Positions 47,830-61,726 of a stretch of 64,000 nucleotides of DNA are shown one piece after another (the stretch's first letter is position 1; each line of letters opens with the position of its first letter). The position numbers and the translations under genes were made by a program. The notes under the pieces were generated by a model. It did not search any database, was not told where the DNA came from, and saw only the letters and a list, made by a program, of their open reading frames with translations. This stretch comes from Dicaeum eximium (Eukaryota; Chordata; Aves; Passeriformes; Dicaeidae), in assembly GCA_013396995.1 (NCBI GenBank), contig VWZP01008344.1, forward strand, positions 381,892 through 445,891, read 5' to 3'.

Positions 47830-48070
47830 GTTACTGTGTCATGTGATTTGACATCAAGTACAGACAGTGCTGATTAGTAGCATCCAGTTCTGTCCATCTC
47901 TGTGCATCACTGAACCATCTGGTCATTTATTCACTAATAAGCCCCTAATGGCCCAAATATTCACCGGCCTGTCATTGTGACATGGCATAAAATGCCTACA
48001 TCTTTCAACTTGCTTTGACATGTTGCTTGTTTCACATCAAAACCCGTCATTTACAGGAAAAGAGCTCAGA
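47830..48070. promoter_or_regulatory. Candidate conserved non-coding element
   Basis: Information-rich, repeat-free sequence around CTAATGGCCCAAATATTCAC (47945-47964), with TGACATG and ACATGTTGC motifs and a retained CpG. It opens a cluster of similar blocks reaching 52.3 kb. Confidence 0.3.
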
Positions 48071-48479
48071 GGGGTAAAAACTTGACCTAATCTGCAGTGT
48101 TAACACAAAGACAGAGGCTTTGTTATCTGGTAGCCTGACTGAAAGCATGTAAATGGGCATGAATTCATTTTGTACATTTTTCCATGCTCATTTTACAACA
48201 TTCTTTAAGTTTGGTATCATTCCTAATATTGGTTTTTATGTGGGTTTTGCTGTGAAATCTCTTTTCTTTATCTGTTAATATCCTTAGGAGTGCTTTAAAG
48301 GGAGCTGGATTCCCAGAGACATTTGTCAGTTTTCTATATGGAAAATATGCATCCATGGGAAAATTACAGGCAGCCACAGAAGTTTTCTAAACCCTTCTAT
48401 TAAAGATTAGTATTATTAATAATTTTACTTTGATTTTTTAAAAATATTTGCCTAGATACCAATAGCCACTTTTTGCCCT

Positions 48480-48830
48480 AAAGGATGTGAGATGCAATAA
48501 TTATTTCCAGTTTAGTGTGTTAGATTTTGCAGAATCATTGTGGATGAGAAGAATCTCGCAGTATGTAATTGCATAGCACGTTATTAACTTAACAGTCATG
48601 AATACTTAGCAACTGAAAAATTTCCCTCTTTAGTCCCATCACACAAAATTGCTGGAGAAGGAGGTCACAATCAATGCTTTATTTTTTTCCTAATCTTACT
48701 GGATATAGCCACAGTTAAAATAGTTTTAAAAAAAGCAAACACCCATTAAACTAATTGCTGTTGAAATCTTGGTTAATACATCATTAAAATGTGATTAAAG
48801 CATGATGTAATTGATTGTAACTAGAACACT
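48480..48830. promoter_or_regulatory. Candidate conserved non-coding element
   Basis: Repeat-free A+T-rich block with many homeodomain-type cores (AATAATTATT, GTAATTGCATAG, GTTATTAACTTAA). It has the same texture as its neighbours. Conservation is untested. Confidence 0.27.
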
Positions 48831-49056
48831 TAGGGTGGTTTTATTGCTCTGCAGTCATTGGTGTGATGGGACACATAATTCACCCAGTATGTTAGCTTCA
48901 CTTGGTGTGTGCCTCTGTTGGCACACCAGCTCCTTGAAGCAAGCGTGCCCTGCTCCTGCAAAAACTTCCATTGTGTCGCCTTCTGGCTGTTACACTGGTT
49001 GTAAAGTGATAAGTAAAGCAAAAATAACAATATTTTAACGTGACAGAGATCTGCCC

Positions 49057-49070
49057 TTTTTTTTTTTTTT
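49057..49070. repeat. Poly-T run (14 bases)
   Basis: An uninterrupted run of T between two enhancer-like blocks. Confidence 0.75.
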
Positions 49071-49109
49071 AATAACTGTAGTGTATTCAATTTTCTATTA
49101 TTTTGTCTT

Positions 49110-49350
49110 TTCTTGTGGGCTGACACTGTGCACGTTGCCGGTGGTAGTTCCTGTTAACGACATGAACATCATCCCCGATAAGTCCTCTGACTGTGCCTGC
49201 TAGTAAATTTTATCAGAGAATTCTAGTCAGCTAATTAATCAATTTGAATGTTGGCATCTTCATGCTGAGATTCAATCAAGTCTAAATTTCATTTAATATT
49301 AGTTAGTTTACAACACAAGTCAAATCCTTAAGCGGGTCTTAGGACATACA
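49110..49350. promoter_or_regulatory. Candidate conserved non-coding element
   Basis: It begins with several retained CpGs (CACGTTGCCGGTGG near 49132, GTTAACGACATG near 49154, CCCCGATAAG near 49172), unusual for this CpG-poor region. It continues into AGCTAATTAATCAATTTG (49229-49246), a dense homeodomain-type site. This fits an enhancer. Confidence 0.32.
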
Positions 49351-49774
49351 CACAAAATTTAGTCTATGCATTCAAATGTTTCTACTTTTTGATTATTCAC
49401 TTCACCAATCCTTGCTGCTCAATGTGATCCTCAAGGGCATCAATAAATACATTCACTCCTGTCTTATAAGCCTGAGAATACCTTTTGCACTTACTCAGAG
49501 CCCTCAAATATTAAGAGGGCTGAAAAACAGTAGTGTTTGTGAAAAATATTGAGGCTTTGAAACTATTCTCTATTCAACATTAAAACAAACCCTAACAAAA
49601 AGCAAGTCAATCAAGATATGAACTAATAACTGACTTCCTAAATGGGCATCTCATTCATAATGCTGTTAATCTCTCTTACTCTAACAAAAAAATAAAATAA
49701 ATTTTAAAAATCCCATTTGATACATGCAAAATCTCTTTCGCAACATTTAATCAAACTGAAAAATTTCTATTAAC

Positions 49775-49790
49775 AAAAAAAAAAAAAAAA
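49775..49790. repeat. Poly-A run (16 bases)
   Basis: An uninterrupted A16 run with no recognisable associated retroposon. Confidence 0.8.
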
Positions 49791-49799
49791 TCTGTTTTG

Positions 49800-51340
49800 A
49801 TGACCTGTCATCTTCTGATAGAAAAATCAGTTTTGTCAACAACACAAACGTTGATCAATTCCGGATACGTTCCCCTTTGTGCAAATTGGACTTAATAGCA
49901 AAATACTGAACATGGGTTCTCAGATCCTTGTAGGATTTGGGTTTTGGTTCTAACCTTTTCAGCATAAGGAATGTTCTCAAATCAGTACTTACAATGTTAA
50001 GTAATGTTAATATATCTATTGAGTACAAGTAGTATCTGGAGAGTCATTCTTTTGCATCTTAGTTTTTTCAGATTTTGAAAATAAAATAAATTCGTGTTAG
50101 CTGAAAATTTTCATATTAGCTATTTCAGTCTTACTGACACTTCCAAAAAACTTTTACAATTTGAATATTTTTTTAGACACTGAACCTTTGAAATAGTTTT
50201 TAATTTGTATTATTTTAAATTTAGTTGAAATAAAAGTGATTATTTGAAATAAATCAGAAAGAATAAAAGATATTATTTTAGTTCAGTATATTATTGAAGT
50301 GAACCAGATCGTTATTGAGAAAAAATTATAATGTTGAGTAAGAGAATGAATTTTAAACTACTGCCATGACCCTGATGTCTCTCAGGGAAGATGTTCTGTT
50401 TGTCTAATGGGCAGTGTCTCAGAAAAATTTCAGTTCTGCTCAGTGCCTAATAAGCCTGGGCTTACCACCAGCTCTCATGGAATAGTGCTGGTGGAATGGG
50501 AAATGGAAAGAAGTGTTTACTGCTGTGATTTAGGGGAAAACTTCCTCAGAAGAGTTACACTGCTCTGTCTGGAATAATGTTTTTTTTCAGGGAGATACAG
50601 CACAGAATATCTGAAATGCATCCTGAACACTGTGGTTTTCTTCCTTATTACAAGATTTGCAAAAAAACTTTAACGATGTTGTTAGTGGCAGGAATGCAGA
50701 TACAAATGGCACGTTTTAAACTAAAAAGGCATGATTCATTTGAACAAGTGTAAATGTGCCATGCAATGACAGTTGTAGGTATTGGGTGGTAAAATCTGCA
50801 ATCATCAGCTGGCTTATTTTGAATACAGAACACTTACAAAAAATTGATCCTGTTTCTAACTGTATAAATGCAATATCATATTTCTAACATGTGCAGTTGG
50901 TAGTAGAAAGACAACTGTGCACATATTGATAATGTATGGGCATTTCAATTATTGGGCCATGACTTCAGCTAGATCCCTTTGAATCAGAATTAGCAAAAGA
51001 CAGCACCACGCATATTTTTAAAAACAAAACAGAACAGAAGACAAAAGCCAAATGCTTGGCCACTGCTAAAACTCAAAAGCTGTACTTTTTCAGGAAAAGG
51101 TGTTTTTAATGGCTGATCTATTACACTTACCAGACACAAGTGGGTGCATCCTCAAGGTGGCCATTTAAGAAGCCAATTAATAAGTATTTAAAAGAAACCT
51201 TACTATTACCATCTGAAATACAAGATTGCATTTATATCGCACTATTTAACCAAAGATCATACAATAGTAAGAATGGGAGTAGATGCTATTTATAAATTTA
51301 GTACAGGTGAAAAAAACTGCATTTGAACAGAGGAGAAAGG
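49800..51340. other. A+T-rich non-coding stretch
   Basis: No gene or repeat family is recognised between two enhancer-like blocks. Confidence 0.4.
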
Positions 51341-51359
51341 AGATAAAGAAATGCTGCAA

Positions 51360-52270
51360 GCCCAATCAGTGGAGTAGCACGGCTGTCCTGGATACATTGC
51401 TGCTATTGACAGGGTAACTTTGGCCATCTTCCCCCTATCCTCTTGTGCAGAGTGTTTAATTCCTTGCTCTTCAGAATAAATAACAGCATCTTAACCCTGG
51501 TAGCACGACAAACTGTCTCTCTACAGCAAGCAACGATGCTTCATTTTTAATACATTTTTAATTCAATGTAATAACAAGGAAATAGCTCCTGGCCACTGAT
51601 GAAAAAATCTGCCACCAAGCTTATACACACTGAAACAGCAACATATTGCTACTGTTCGCTTAGATGGAAATTAATGTGGTAACAGCACGTTTTAATACCG
51701 AAAGCCAAAAATTTAAAATCTATTAAACCAGCCTCTGAGTATTTTTCTTGAAAATATCCATTTCATACACGCAAGTGTTTGTGAAAGTGGTACTTGTACA
51801 ACCAACTGAAACAGCAAGCATTAATACTGCACGCTTTTAGATTAGATAAGATCATAATGGTATTTTTTAACGTTCCACTTAATTACTTCCCAATCCTGCA
51901 AAGACATTTATGCATTTGCTTAACATTTCATAGATGAATATTTCCGTTGATTTAATATGTATCCAAGTCTTTGAAATATTAGGGCCTGCGCACAAGGCTA
52001 ATTATATGCAAAGAGCATTTGTAACTCTTTTTATGACATCAAATGTCCCATATTTGAACTTAAACATGCCTACTGCTCTGGTTAATTGATGACTTTCTAT
52101 TAAACGTTACTTGGAAAGCAAGTTGTAAAAAATTTGAATTTTAAACTTGCATATTTGTGTATTCAGACCCAAAGTGATGCTGATCATACAGAAATAAACA
52201 TTGCTTACTAATGCAGCAGAAGTACTGCTGATACATTAACCACACTATAATCAAGAATCTCAAAAATAGC
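51360..52270. promoter_or_regulatory. Candidate conserved enhancer-like element
   Basis: This long, repeat-free, information-rich stretch is probably the best enhancer candidate in the second cluster. It carries TAATTATATGCAAAG (51999-52013), which joins a homeodomain core to an octamer-like POU site, as well as TTAATTGATGAC and GGGCCTGCGCACAAGG with retained CpG. No exon, no repeat and no long frame is present. Conservation and activity are inferred. Confidence 0.37.
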
Positions 52271-55200
52271 ATATGGGTCTGCAGTGGCAGACACACAAAG
52301 TGCCCACTGTATGCACCCACATGTGAGAAAATTTATAAAATTCACATCCATTAATACTTACAAACCGTTAAAAGAAACACTCTAATTAAATAAACCTCAG
52401 GTTGGGTTAAATAGATATTGTAAGCTGCTGAACAGCAGCAGTGATATTCATAAGGTGATTTGAGACGCTGACCTAGATTTTTTAGTGATTTTAATCTGAT
52501 TCCTTCTTTTGAAACCATCACCACAACCACTCTGACCCGTCACACTGATCTCAAACTCCCACCTCTTACTACAGCAATGTCAAACATTGTAACAGGGGAT
52601 ACAGAGGAACAGAGCAAACACTTCACTTCCACATGTGGATATTTGAACACATGTCCAAAGTGATCAGCTTCCTTGCATTTCCACACCCACTAATCACTCA
52701 AAATTACCTGATCCCATGTTTGCTCACCAAAGTAATTAACTAACAAAGGTGATTATCCCAGGGTCACCAGCAGGCTACTGAGGAGTGACTGCTACCACAA
52801 ACAGAATGACTGCAAGTGAGAAAACCACAACTGTGAAAGCAAATACCTATGCACATGGAGTACACTCTTGTGCAACAGGAAAAGAGTGACCTAAAGTCCA
52901 GCAATCAGCTGCACTTTGATACAACAGACTCTGAGCTCTACAGCAGAGATGCATTAAATGCTGCTTTGCCTGCCTACTTGCATTATCTATCAGAGCCCAT
53001 TGCTGCTGTAGCTTTTCTTTTAGGTTTGCATGGGAACCAACAGAATCCCACAAGGGTCCTTGAGTGGCAGAAGCTCTCCACACTGCATTTTCTGCCAAGA
53101 TATTAATTAACATATATTAAAATTTTATAACAGAAAAAATATTATCAATAGAGCAGATATTATATCCCCACTATCATTAACAAAAACTTTGGGCCTCCAT
53201 CAGTTGAAATGAACCCATCACACAAAAAGTAAATAAACAAAGTTGAGACAGACCTGTAATATGGGCCTCTCACTAAAATTTGTCACTAACAACAGGTTTT
53301 TGGCTCAGCAGTAGAAGGCTCTAAGTATGTTTTCTTGATCCACTGTATCTGATGACAACTTTATTTGTGAACTGGCTTTCTGTGGAACTTCTACTACACA
53401 TACTCTTCTCTTAGCAGTCAGTCTTATCTAAAAAAAAGGAAGTTTTATTTTGGAAACACACTTTCTAGCAATCTACTTGGAGTCTCCTGAGAGACTCTTA
53501 GATTTTAATAAGTACAAATCAATCCAAAATTAAGGATGTACAGTAATTCTAAAAAGAGAGTCAAAACAAACTCAGAAACTGAAAATCACAGATGCTTTAG
53601 TGAGAAAAAGGCTCATGGTGTCCACCCATCACAGGTCACATTAAAGCTGTAGCACAAGCCTTGATCTTGCTCTACAACCAAGTGTAAGAGAGAGCATTCA
53701 TCAGAGTGCATTTCCCAAAGGGCCCAGTCCTGAAGACTTCACTCAGACAAACATTTTTTGGTTTGGCTCTAAGACTTCCTATTTTTACCCTTCAACCATT
53801 GCCCTGCTGCTGCCTCCTTTTCCCCTCTGCACTGAGCAGATGGTGTCCTGTGATCTGTGACACCATCAGTTTTGCCACTGTAAATTGGCAAAAGTGTATC
53901 CTGTTTTGCAATGAAAGCCAACACTTAATACAGGCAGAGCTGCTCCTTCTTCAGCCTGTTTCATGGATCAGAATCTATTTCTGCTGAGAAAAATCTGGAG
54001 GAATGTTTGACTCATCTTTACCTGCCTATGCATCAACAACTTGCAGACAAGAGCAGAAGCAGAAGGAGCATGGGAGCCATTTCATGCAGGCTATTGCTGC
54101 TACACCAGATCTTGGAAAATAAAGCACTGCTGCTTTTTTAAAAAAAATTTATTTCTTTTTTCTGCTATTATGCAGTTAAGTATCTAAATTTCGGATGTAG
54201 CTAAACCAAAAGACTTCCTATGTTTTTCTCAAACTTGTACCCTACTTTTCTCTTATGCACTTATTGATCCCAATCCAAATTTACAGACAGTGTCAGAAGC
54301 CCACTGCAGTGGCAAGACCCAAAACATTTGTCCTTTGCATTCCAAGTTCTAACTCATTTTCTTTTGTCACATATCACATCCAAAACTACATTCTCAGAAG
54401 CAAGCATTAGGGCACAAATCACCTTTCCCTCCCTTGTCATGCTGCACTGCTCACTTACTTTAAGAAGATGAGCTTCCCTTGAGCTGGCTTACCTCCAGAA
54501 CTAATTATCTGAGATTAGTGACCTACACAAACCTCACTGATTTCAAGGAAATTCACCAAGTAGGCTCCAAAACAAATGCAAAACCCAATTTTTTCACACT
54601 AACAGCAGCAGTTTATTTAAAGTATTATTTGCCTCTCTAAAATTATATAAGAAAATGCAGACCAAAAGAGAAGCTCAGAGGGTGTCACTCAATGGTTTCA
54701 GATACTTTATTAACAAATCTCCCTGGTTTTATACATTTATTTACATTTTCTTTTTCTTCATGGATTTACTCCCCTGATTTATCCCCAGAGGGTAACTCCT
54801 GTAAAGACTATATCCTATCATTACTCTGTTTCAGGTCTCATTTTTGTGCCTTTTTCTTGATCAGTTGTGTTATGCTTTGCCCAACTAGCAAGATATTGCC
54901 ATCAACCCTAGCAAGTTTCTAATGTAAGCAGGAAATTGAGAAAATAAGAGAAAAAAAAGGCATAAGGATAAGCCTTTCTTTTACAGTCCAGATCAACAAG
55001 GATTGATAAACTGCCTTAGAAAAAGACTGTCTTCTCCCTGGTATGAGCACCTCAAGGGATGTAAAATGTTAAGTGTGGGGATAAATACAACAACAAAGGA
55101 ATAACAATGCTGTTATTAATATTGCTTCTGCTTTGATTAATTTTCTCGTGACAGTTTCATGTGCCATGTAAGGAGCTTCATCATACCTGAGCCTCCTAAA

Positions 55201-58200
55201 TGCAATGAAAATACTTTTTCCTCAAAGTCAGGATCTCTTCTATGGAAAAGCAAAGTTTCCTTAAGTTAGCAGTTTCTCACAGTTTAAATGAGAGGAAATT
55301 GTTAGTAGTTTCCAGCTCATTTTTGACACATAAAAGAGAGGCTTAGTTTAAAATACTTAGCCCAACAGGTGAAGGATGCTAGGAATTAAAAGTTTTGGTT
55401 TGGAAAGATTATATTGCTGGAGAGAGAATAATCAATACTATTTAGTTTTGGCACCTTTATATTCATTTAATTTCTACCTACTGTAAGAAAAACAGTGCTA
55501 GGCAGCATTCCAGAAAACATTGCTGAAACAAAGCAAGTATAATATAGAGGGCTGTAACTCTTAATAAAAGAAAGAAACCAAGATGCTGAGATAAATCATC
55601 CATATTTATTCATACACTTGTCTGTTGAAGGAGCATAACTTTCACATTCATGCCAAGACTCAGTCTTCTGACTAAGTTTATACTGGCAATATTCTATGCT
55701 ATAGACAAAATTGTATCAACCTCTAAGACTGCATGTTAAAGCCAGAAGGATTATCTTCATATATAATTAAATCTAATGTATAAATAAGTAGCACTTACTG
55801 ATACAAACTGTAGTGCTTTCTTATTCTGAGAATAGAATATAGTCCAAAATAAGTAAAAGAAACAGGGGATGCTGGTTTTGTAAAGCAAACATTATAATGC
55901 AGTTGCAGAACTTCATTAACTCCATTGATTACAGCATTGCAGGGAGGTGCTTTCTTTTTCTACTTTTTTGTTGTTATTTGCCTTAGGTTTTTTACAATTA
56001 ACTAAGTTTGCACATTTCTTAATTTTTTTTAATGTGCGCTGTGAATGAGTGTGCTAAGCATTATTTGCTTATTTCCTCCAAACTCATCAAAAGTGTCAAA
56101 GCATTTACATCATACACAGACTTGCTGTTTTGTAATTTTGCCTGATGTTGAACCAACCTAGAACTTCAGCTCAAAAGGACTACAACAAGCATCCTGATCT
56201 CAGATAATACATATACACAAGAAGAAGCCACCTCTAATTGTTCTAGTGTAAGCACAATTCATACAGATATTCCGTTTCTTCCTCAAACAAGTATTTTCCT
56301 CTGGTGCTGATCAGAGGAGAATTTTAACACCTCCATCAGTTTAATGAGGGTAAGATTCCTGGCATGCAGTAATAATACAAGTTTATAGTACAGAGTGTTA
56401 CAAGAAGAAAATGCAGGGGCAACAAACTGAGGAGACCAAGCCCCATCATTCCCAGTCCCACTTCAACTCTGAATACTTACTGGCTGGAATGATGTCAAAC
56501 CTATCACTTGTTATGTAACCACTCTCTTCACAAAACAGAAATATGGGTAGCAGAGTCTCAGGGGCATTAAGAAAAAGAGTTGAGATGACCCATAGATCCC
56601 AGGAAAACACTAATTTCAGTCCTGAATTTTTAAGCCAATGAATCCTGTCAGAAATTAAATGATTGTGAAATAAACAGTTGTATACATTTATTGGTACACT
56701 TTTTCTAAACTCTGCTAAAGCTCCTGCTTGAAGACCTTTAGAAAAGATGAGAAAATTTTTATTTACTCTCTGAGAGAAAAGCCTTCTGTGTATTTAACTT
56801 ACACTTTATTTGTTTTTAAAATATATTCAGGCATTCCTGTGTGATTTCTTGCTAATGCTTAATGAACCAAATCCTTTTAGATATTTGTCTACAGCTGTAA
56901 AATTCTCTGCTGGCTTCTTTCTCAAACTAGAGGTTTTAGCCCCAATTTATTAATAGATGCCAGTGAAAACATCAACTCCAGAGACCTTCCCAAGTGCCTT
57001 GTTCAGCCCAGTGCCCTTTACACTTTGCTTGTAACCGATAGAGAGTCTTAACCTGCATATCCACAGGTGTGTAAGGCAGCCCAGGAGCTGCTATCTATGC
57101 ACTGGTATCACTGTGAAGGGCAAGCCAGGCAATCAAGCAGCTTGATTTAGTCTCCATGCAAAAGGTCAGATTAGGCACTCTCTTGAGGTCCTCGCTATGT
57201 TTCTGATTCTGTGCTCATGCTGTGACGCCCACAAGAAATCCAATAGCTAGATAAAGTGGGGTTGTAAGGAGCATGTGATGGAAAAAAATCAGCATTTGTT
57301 ACTCAAAAACAGAGAAACTCAAAACTACCACACACAGCCCCCTATCTGCCCTTTCTCATTATTTTTATTATTCTTTATACACATCCTAGCTAAACAACAA
57401 GCTTTTTATGTCCAGGATGGCAGCCAAACCCCCACAGAGCAGTTTGACTACCTTGCCTCACCCCTCAGGTAGGGTCTGCACACCCTGTACCTCAGCTCCT
57501 ACACTGGAACTGAGATTTCTGCCACAAAGTTTCCTCCCTGGCACACAGGCAGCTTAGCCAGAACTCTGCACAATGTGCCCTCTGCTCTTGAATGTGGAAA
57601 CCTAGCAATGGTGCTTTGTTCCCCACTGGATGTCCTGTTTGAGGGCATCGTGGTCTCACAATCCAGGAAGGAAAAGCTGCTCAGCAGGCAGACAGCAATT
57701 GCTTGCTGGAGGTTCCACACCACTTTCTAGAGCAGTTCCATATTGGGAACACCTGAGTAATTCAGTGTGGGAGTCAAGAAAACCAGCAGGGAACCTGGTG
57801 AGGTTCACCCGCCTCCCCAGAAAATCTCCTTTGCTAAGTGTGCAGTCAGCAATCTCTTCCAAGAGTGTTTAATCCCTGTCAAGATTTAGGCAGACTGTGT
57901 GTGGCAGCAACACTCAGCTCTAACAGGCTGGAGAGCCTGGAAGGGACAGGGCTGCATGTGTGGTCAGCACCATCAGTAACAAAATTCCCTCATGTGGGGA
58001 AATTTGGGTCCTCTCTCCTTGCAGAGAACATCACACTGTGTGTCTGGGGGGGAGCAGCTCTCTTGGGCCCTGTTGGTAACCTGCTCTCCAGAATTACAGT
58101 AGCAGCATCAGAGTTAACTAAACTCTAAAACTGTTAAGATGGAGAAACCTTAGATGAATACAGCACTGCTGGGAAATAAATATTAGAAGAAATTCAGCTG

Positions 58201-58663
58201 TAACCAATCCTGACTTCCTTTAGACATGGCAACTAGAGAAAGAGAAACCTGTAAGAGCCCTCTGTAGGCTATTCACGCACCTTATTTAAGTTTTGTAAGA
58301 GGATCTGAAACCATAATGATGGTCATGTGTAAATATCAAATAGCTCAGTTATGTCAGGGATCGCTTATCCATAAATTTTTTTTCTGGCAAAGCATGCCAA
58401 ACACCTATGGATTTAAAAATAAGATTCTAATACATAACAAAAGCTTTATTTTTCTTTAACAGTAAAATCAGACAGATCTTGTGCTGAAGCTACAGCCAGA
58501 GAAAATCCTAACATGGTTTTGAATCCAGGAGATTTTCCCCTAAATTTTTAGTAAAAGACATCTTTGGGTCCTAATTTTCCAAAATATTGATACAGAACCT
58601 ATCTTTCATAAATAAAATCTTCTGTGTTAAGCAGATATACATCAGGCCCTGGGGCTCTATAAT

Positions 58664-58697
58664 CACTGCATTTTAAAATTTCTTTTAAAATGCAGTG
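58664..58697. repeat. Perfect inverted repeat, 15-bp stem and 4-base loop
   Basis: CACTGCATTTTAAAA (58664-58678), loop TTTC, then TTTTAAAATGCAGTG (58683-58697). The arms are exact reverse complements. This is the longest perfect hairpin I found, and the first and last seven bases are not low-complexity. It could extrude as a cruciform or fold as RNA. It is shorter than a microRNA precursor stem. Confidence 0.85.
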
Positions 58698-59747
58698 CAG
58701 TTGTCAAGTATGTGCTCATTTTAGTTATGCATAGGTAGGTTTGCAGTGGCATCAAGTGTTCAATTAGCCTATTCCCAGGTGAACATTCTCTGCAGATATG
58801 TCACTGGAGAGATCCCCTTCACATCTTTGCCTATTTGAAGATGGCAATAAACCAGTTCTCAAAAACCAGTTTGAGAGATCTCAAACTGATCTCTTGAGCT
58901 ATGTTGTGACAATACCTTCCTACAGGACAGCACTAAAGTAATTCTGAAATACTCACTGCAGACAGCTACAGAGGAAGGGATGCACTCTGCTGTGGTGCTT
59001 TTCTTAGCAGGAGGGGTGTAGCCACAGTAGCAGCTCCTAAGCAAAGACACTGATTAATAATGGTACTTTGATGGGACCTGCTTGCAAGTCAAGCGAAACA
59101 GGGTGGCTGAAGCACCACAGCACTCTGCCAGTACTCATTTGAGAAACATCCAGGTCTAACCCTCCACAAACACCAACTAAATGACACCAACTCCAGCTCC
59201 AGGGCAGACTTTGGCTCAGGCTGGAAGCCTCAGTTGAGCACAGCCAGCTTAACCCAGCAGAGCCTCTCCCTTCACCTTAGTATATAAAAAGTGTCACACA
59301 GTAAGTAGAAACAAACAAACAAAACCAAAAAATCAGTGCCTTTTCTTGCTCCCCTCTTGGCTGTTTCTCCCAACACCATCACACAGATAATTGTTATATC
59401 ACCACCCACCCACTCCTGGAGCAGTATGCAACCATGTTAGAAATCCTTTTTTAAATGGTTGCTGTGAAATGAACACAATCTGACAGGACAGCCCTCACAC
59501 AGGGCACTACATACAGGTAGCTCCTGGTTTTCCCAGTTTGCTGTTAAGTACCACCAAAAAGCAACCCAAAAGACCCTGCCCATTCTAGCTGACCATTAAT
59601 AAGCTGCTTTCCTGTGCCCAAGCCCCAGTCTCCTCCTGAAGGCCAAGCCATGCTGCAGTGGCACAAATGGACAACTGAGGCTGGGGGACAGGGTCTGAGT
59701 GCCACACTGGTGACCAGGGTGCCACTGTCCCTCCCTCCCTGCCCGGG

Positions 59748-59795
59748 TGTCCCGTGGCAGCTGCCTGTGCTCCTGGTGTTTGTCACCACGGGACA
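59748..59795. repeat. GC-rich inverted repeat, 10-bp arms
   Basis: TGTCCCGTGG (59748-59757) and CCACGGGACA (59786-59795) are exact reverse complements around a 28-base loop. They sit in a local patch with several CpGs (to about 59812) inside CpG-poor DNA. Confidence 0.75.
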
Positions 59796-61700
59796 GACCG
59801 CGGGGCGCTCCCAAGGCTTTACAACCAGTGAAAATCGGCACCAGCTTCGTAATTCTGGCACAACATGTCTTCCCTTTGAAGTCTGGTTACTGGTTTTTAC
59901 AGTTCTATTTTTAAAATGTATTAAAGATGTTTAAAAGTGGCAGGGACTTCCAATAAAAGCCATGTTGTCCAGAATCAGGATGCTGGTCCCAATTTAAACC
60001 GGCTGTTAAACAATAGTATATCCAAATAAAAGTTGTCTGATTTACAAAATGCCTCAGATTGATTGAACATTTATTATCCAATTTTTCTCTTTTCACATCT
60101 TCAGAGGTCATTCTCTCCATTTTTTTTTCCTTTAGATCTGCAATGCTTTCACAACTACTGTATGGAAAATTAATCCATTTACCATATTTTAAAAATAACT
60201 GTTAATGGCATGTAATAAAGTATAATAAAGCAAAGAAGCTAATAAAGACCTACATTTCTCTTGGCTCTATGTCTGGTTTAAAGAGCTGACATCACTGTCA
60301 GAGCTCCATCTTCTGAAACACACCCAGGAAATACTGCTTCTGTTTTTGTCATCGGGCATTTCTATTTCCCAGTATAACTTATATTTAAAATTTTATTTCT
60401 GCCACACATTTCAATTTCTATTTGGAGAAGTGAATGAAAATAAACAGGACAACGCCTGAAGGAGAACACCACTCCAAGGAAGAGCCTGAAGGAGCCAGGG
60501 CAGTCCAATACCCTGAGTCTTCCTGGAGTTCCTTGTGACTGGCCTCTTGTTTCTGGAGTGATCCTGAGTGAATCATTTCACATCTGTCTCATCTGTTAAA
60601 GCTGAGCTCCTCAGAACGGGGGCATTTCTTTTGATTTGTATATCTATGCAGGGTAACTGTAACTTAGGAACTTACGGTGCTAGTATTACAAAGTAGTACA
60701 AACCAAGCTCAACGTGATTAAAAAAAGTCTAACAAAATTTAACGTACAAAGGGACCAAGTCTGATGACCCAGGAGGAGTCAGCCTCTGTATAAAACCTCT
60801 GTGCAGACTTTTATCATGAAAGTTTGCATTTCAGTGCTCTGTGTTCGTATCTTTTAGTTATGTTCTAGAAACACACAACAACTAAGACAGGCTTCCTGTC
60901 CTATCAAGTCCTCCAGTCACATAATTCCACCATAAAGCTTCACACTAATATCCAAAAATCTGTAGTATTTTCTAATACCATTGGCAGACAAATGTAGTAA
61001 AAACTTTGTGCACAGCTGATATGTAAGAAACACACTTGAACTTTCCTCTCCTGTCAATACCTTTCCTATAAATGGGAAAATCCCAATTTCCCATTCCACA
61101 GAGTGGAAAATTGGGGCAAAGGACAAATAAAGTAACCTGCTCAAGGTGATGCTGACTTGCACTTGTACATCGTCTGCAATAGATGACACCCCTTGTCAGA
61201 TAAATTGCACAGTAATAGCTAAGTAGTTAGGCCTTCAAGATTCATGGTTAGCAGTATTCCTAAAATTCTGATTAAACATTTTGTTTCCTAGTGGTTTTAA
61301 ATTGGATGTGTCATTTTGTAAATGACAGATGGCTACAACAGAGTTAGTGATCAGGTTTTTAGTTTAGAACAGCAAATACAGGAATACATTGGCACCGAGT
61401 TTCAGGTAATTCTTTCTACTGAACTCTTGCCAAAAGTTATGTATTTGTGTTATGCTTCTAGAAACATAAAGGTCTGTAAGCAGGCTTGTTTGCCCTAAGT
61501 AAAATCTAGTGTGCTGAAAAAGTCACATTAAATAGTTGTTGAAATAAAATACTAAGCAGCAAGGAAATAAAAGCAAATCCTAGGTTACCAATTACAAAAA
61601 AAAAACAAACAAAAAAACCCCAAACACACATACACAAAAACACTATCCCACTCCCAGCCCAAATGAACCAAACCATCGCAGTGAAAAACACAGCATATAT

Positions 61701-61726
61701 CTATATATGCATTCACACATATATAG
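61701..61726. repeat. A+T-rich inverted repeat in a TATA-type tract
   Basis: CTATATATG (61701-61709) and CATATATAG (61718-61726) pair exactly around an 8-base loop. It is low complexity and probably incidental. Confidence 0.6.

Noticed and set aside
57470..58130. GC-rich patch with several frames, considered as a retroviral remnant
   Set aside because: No LTR termini, primer-binding site or conserved viral motif could be seen.
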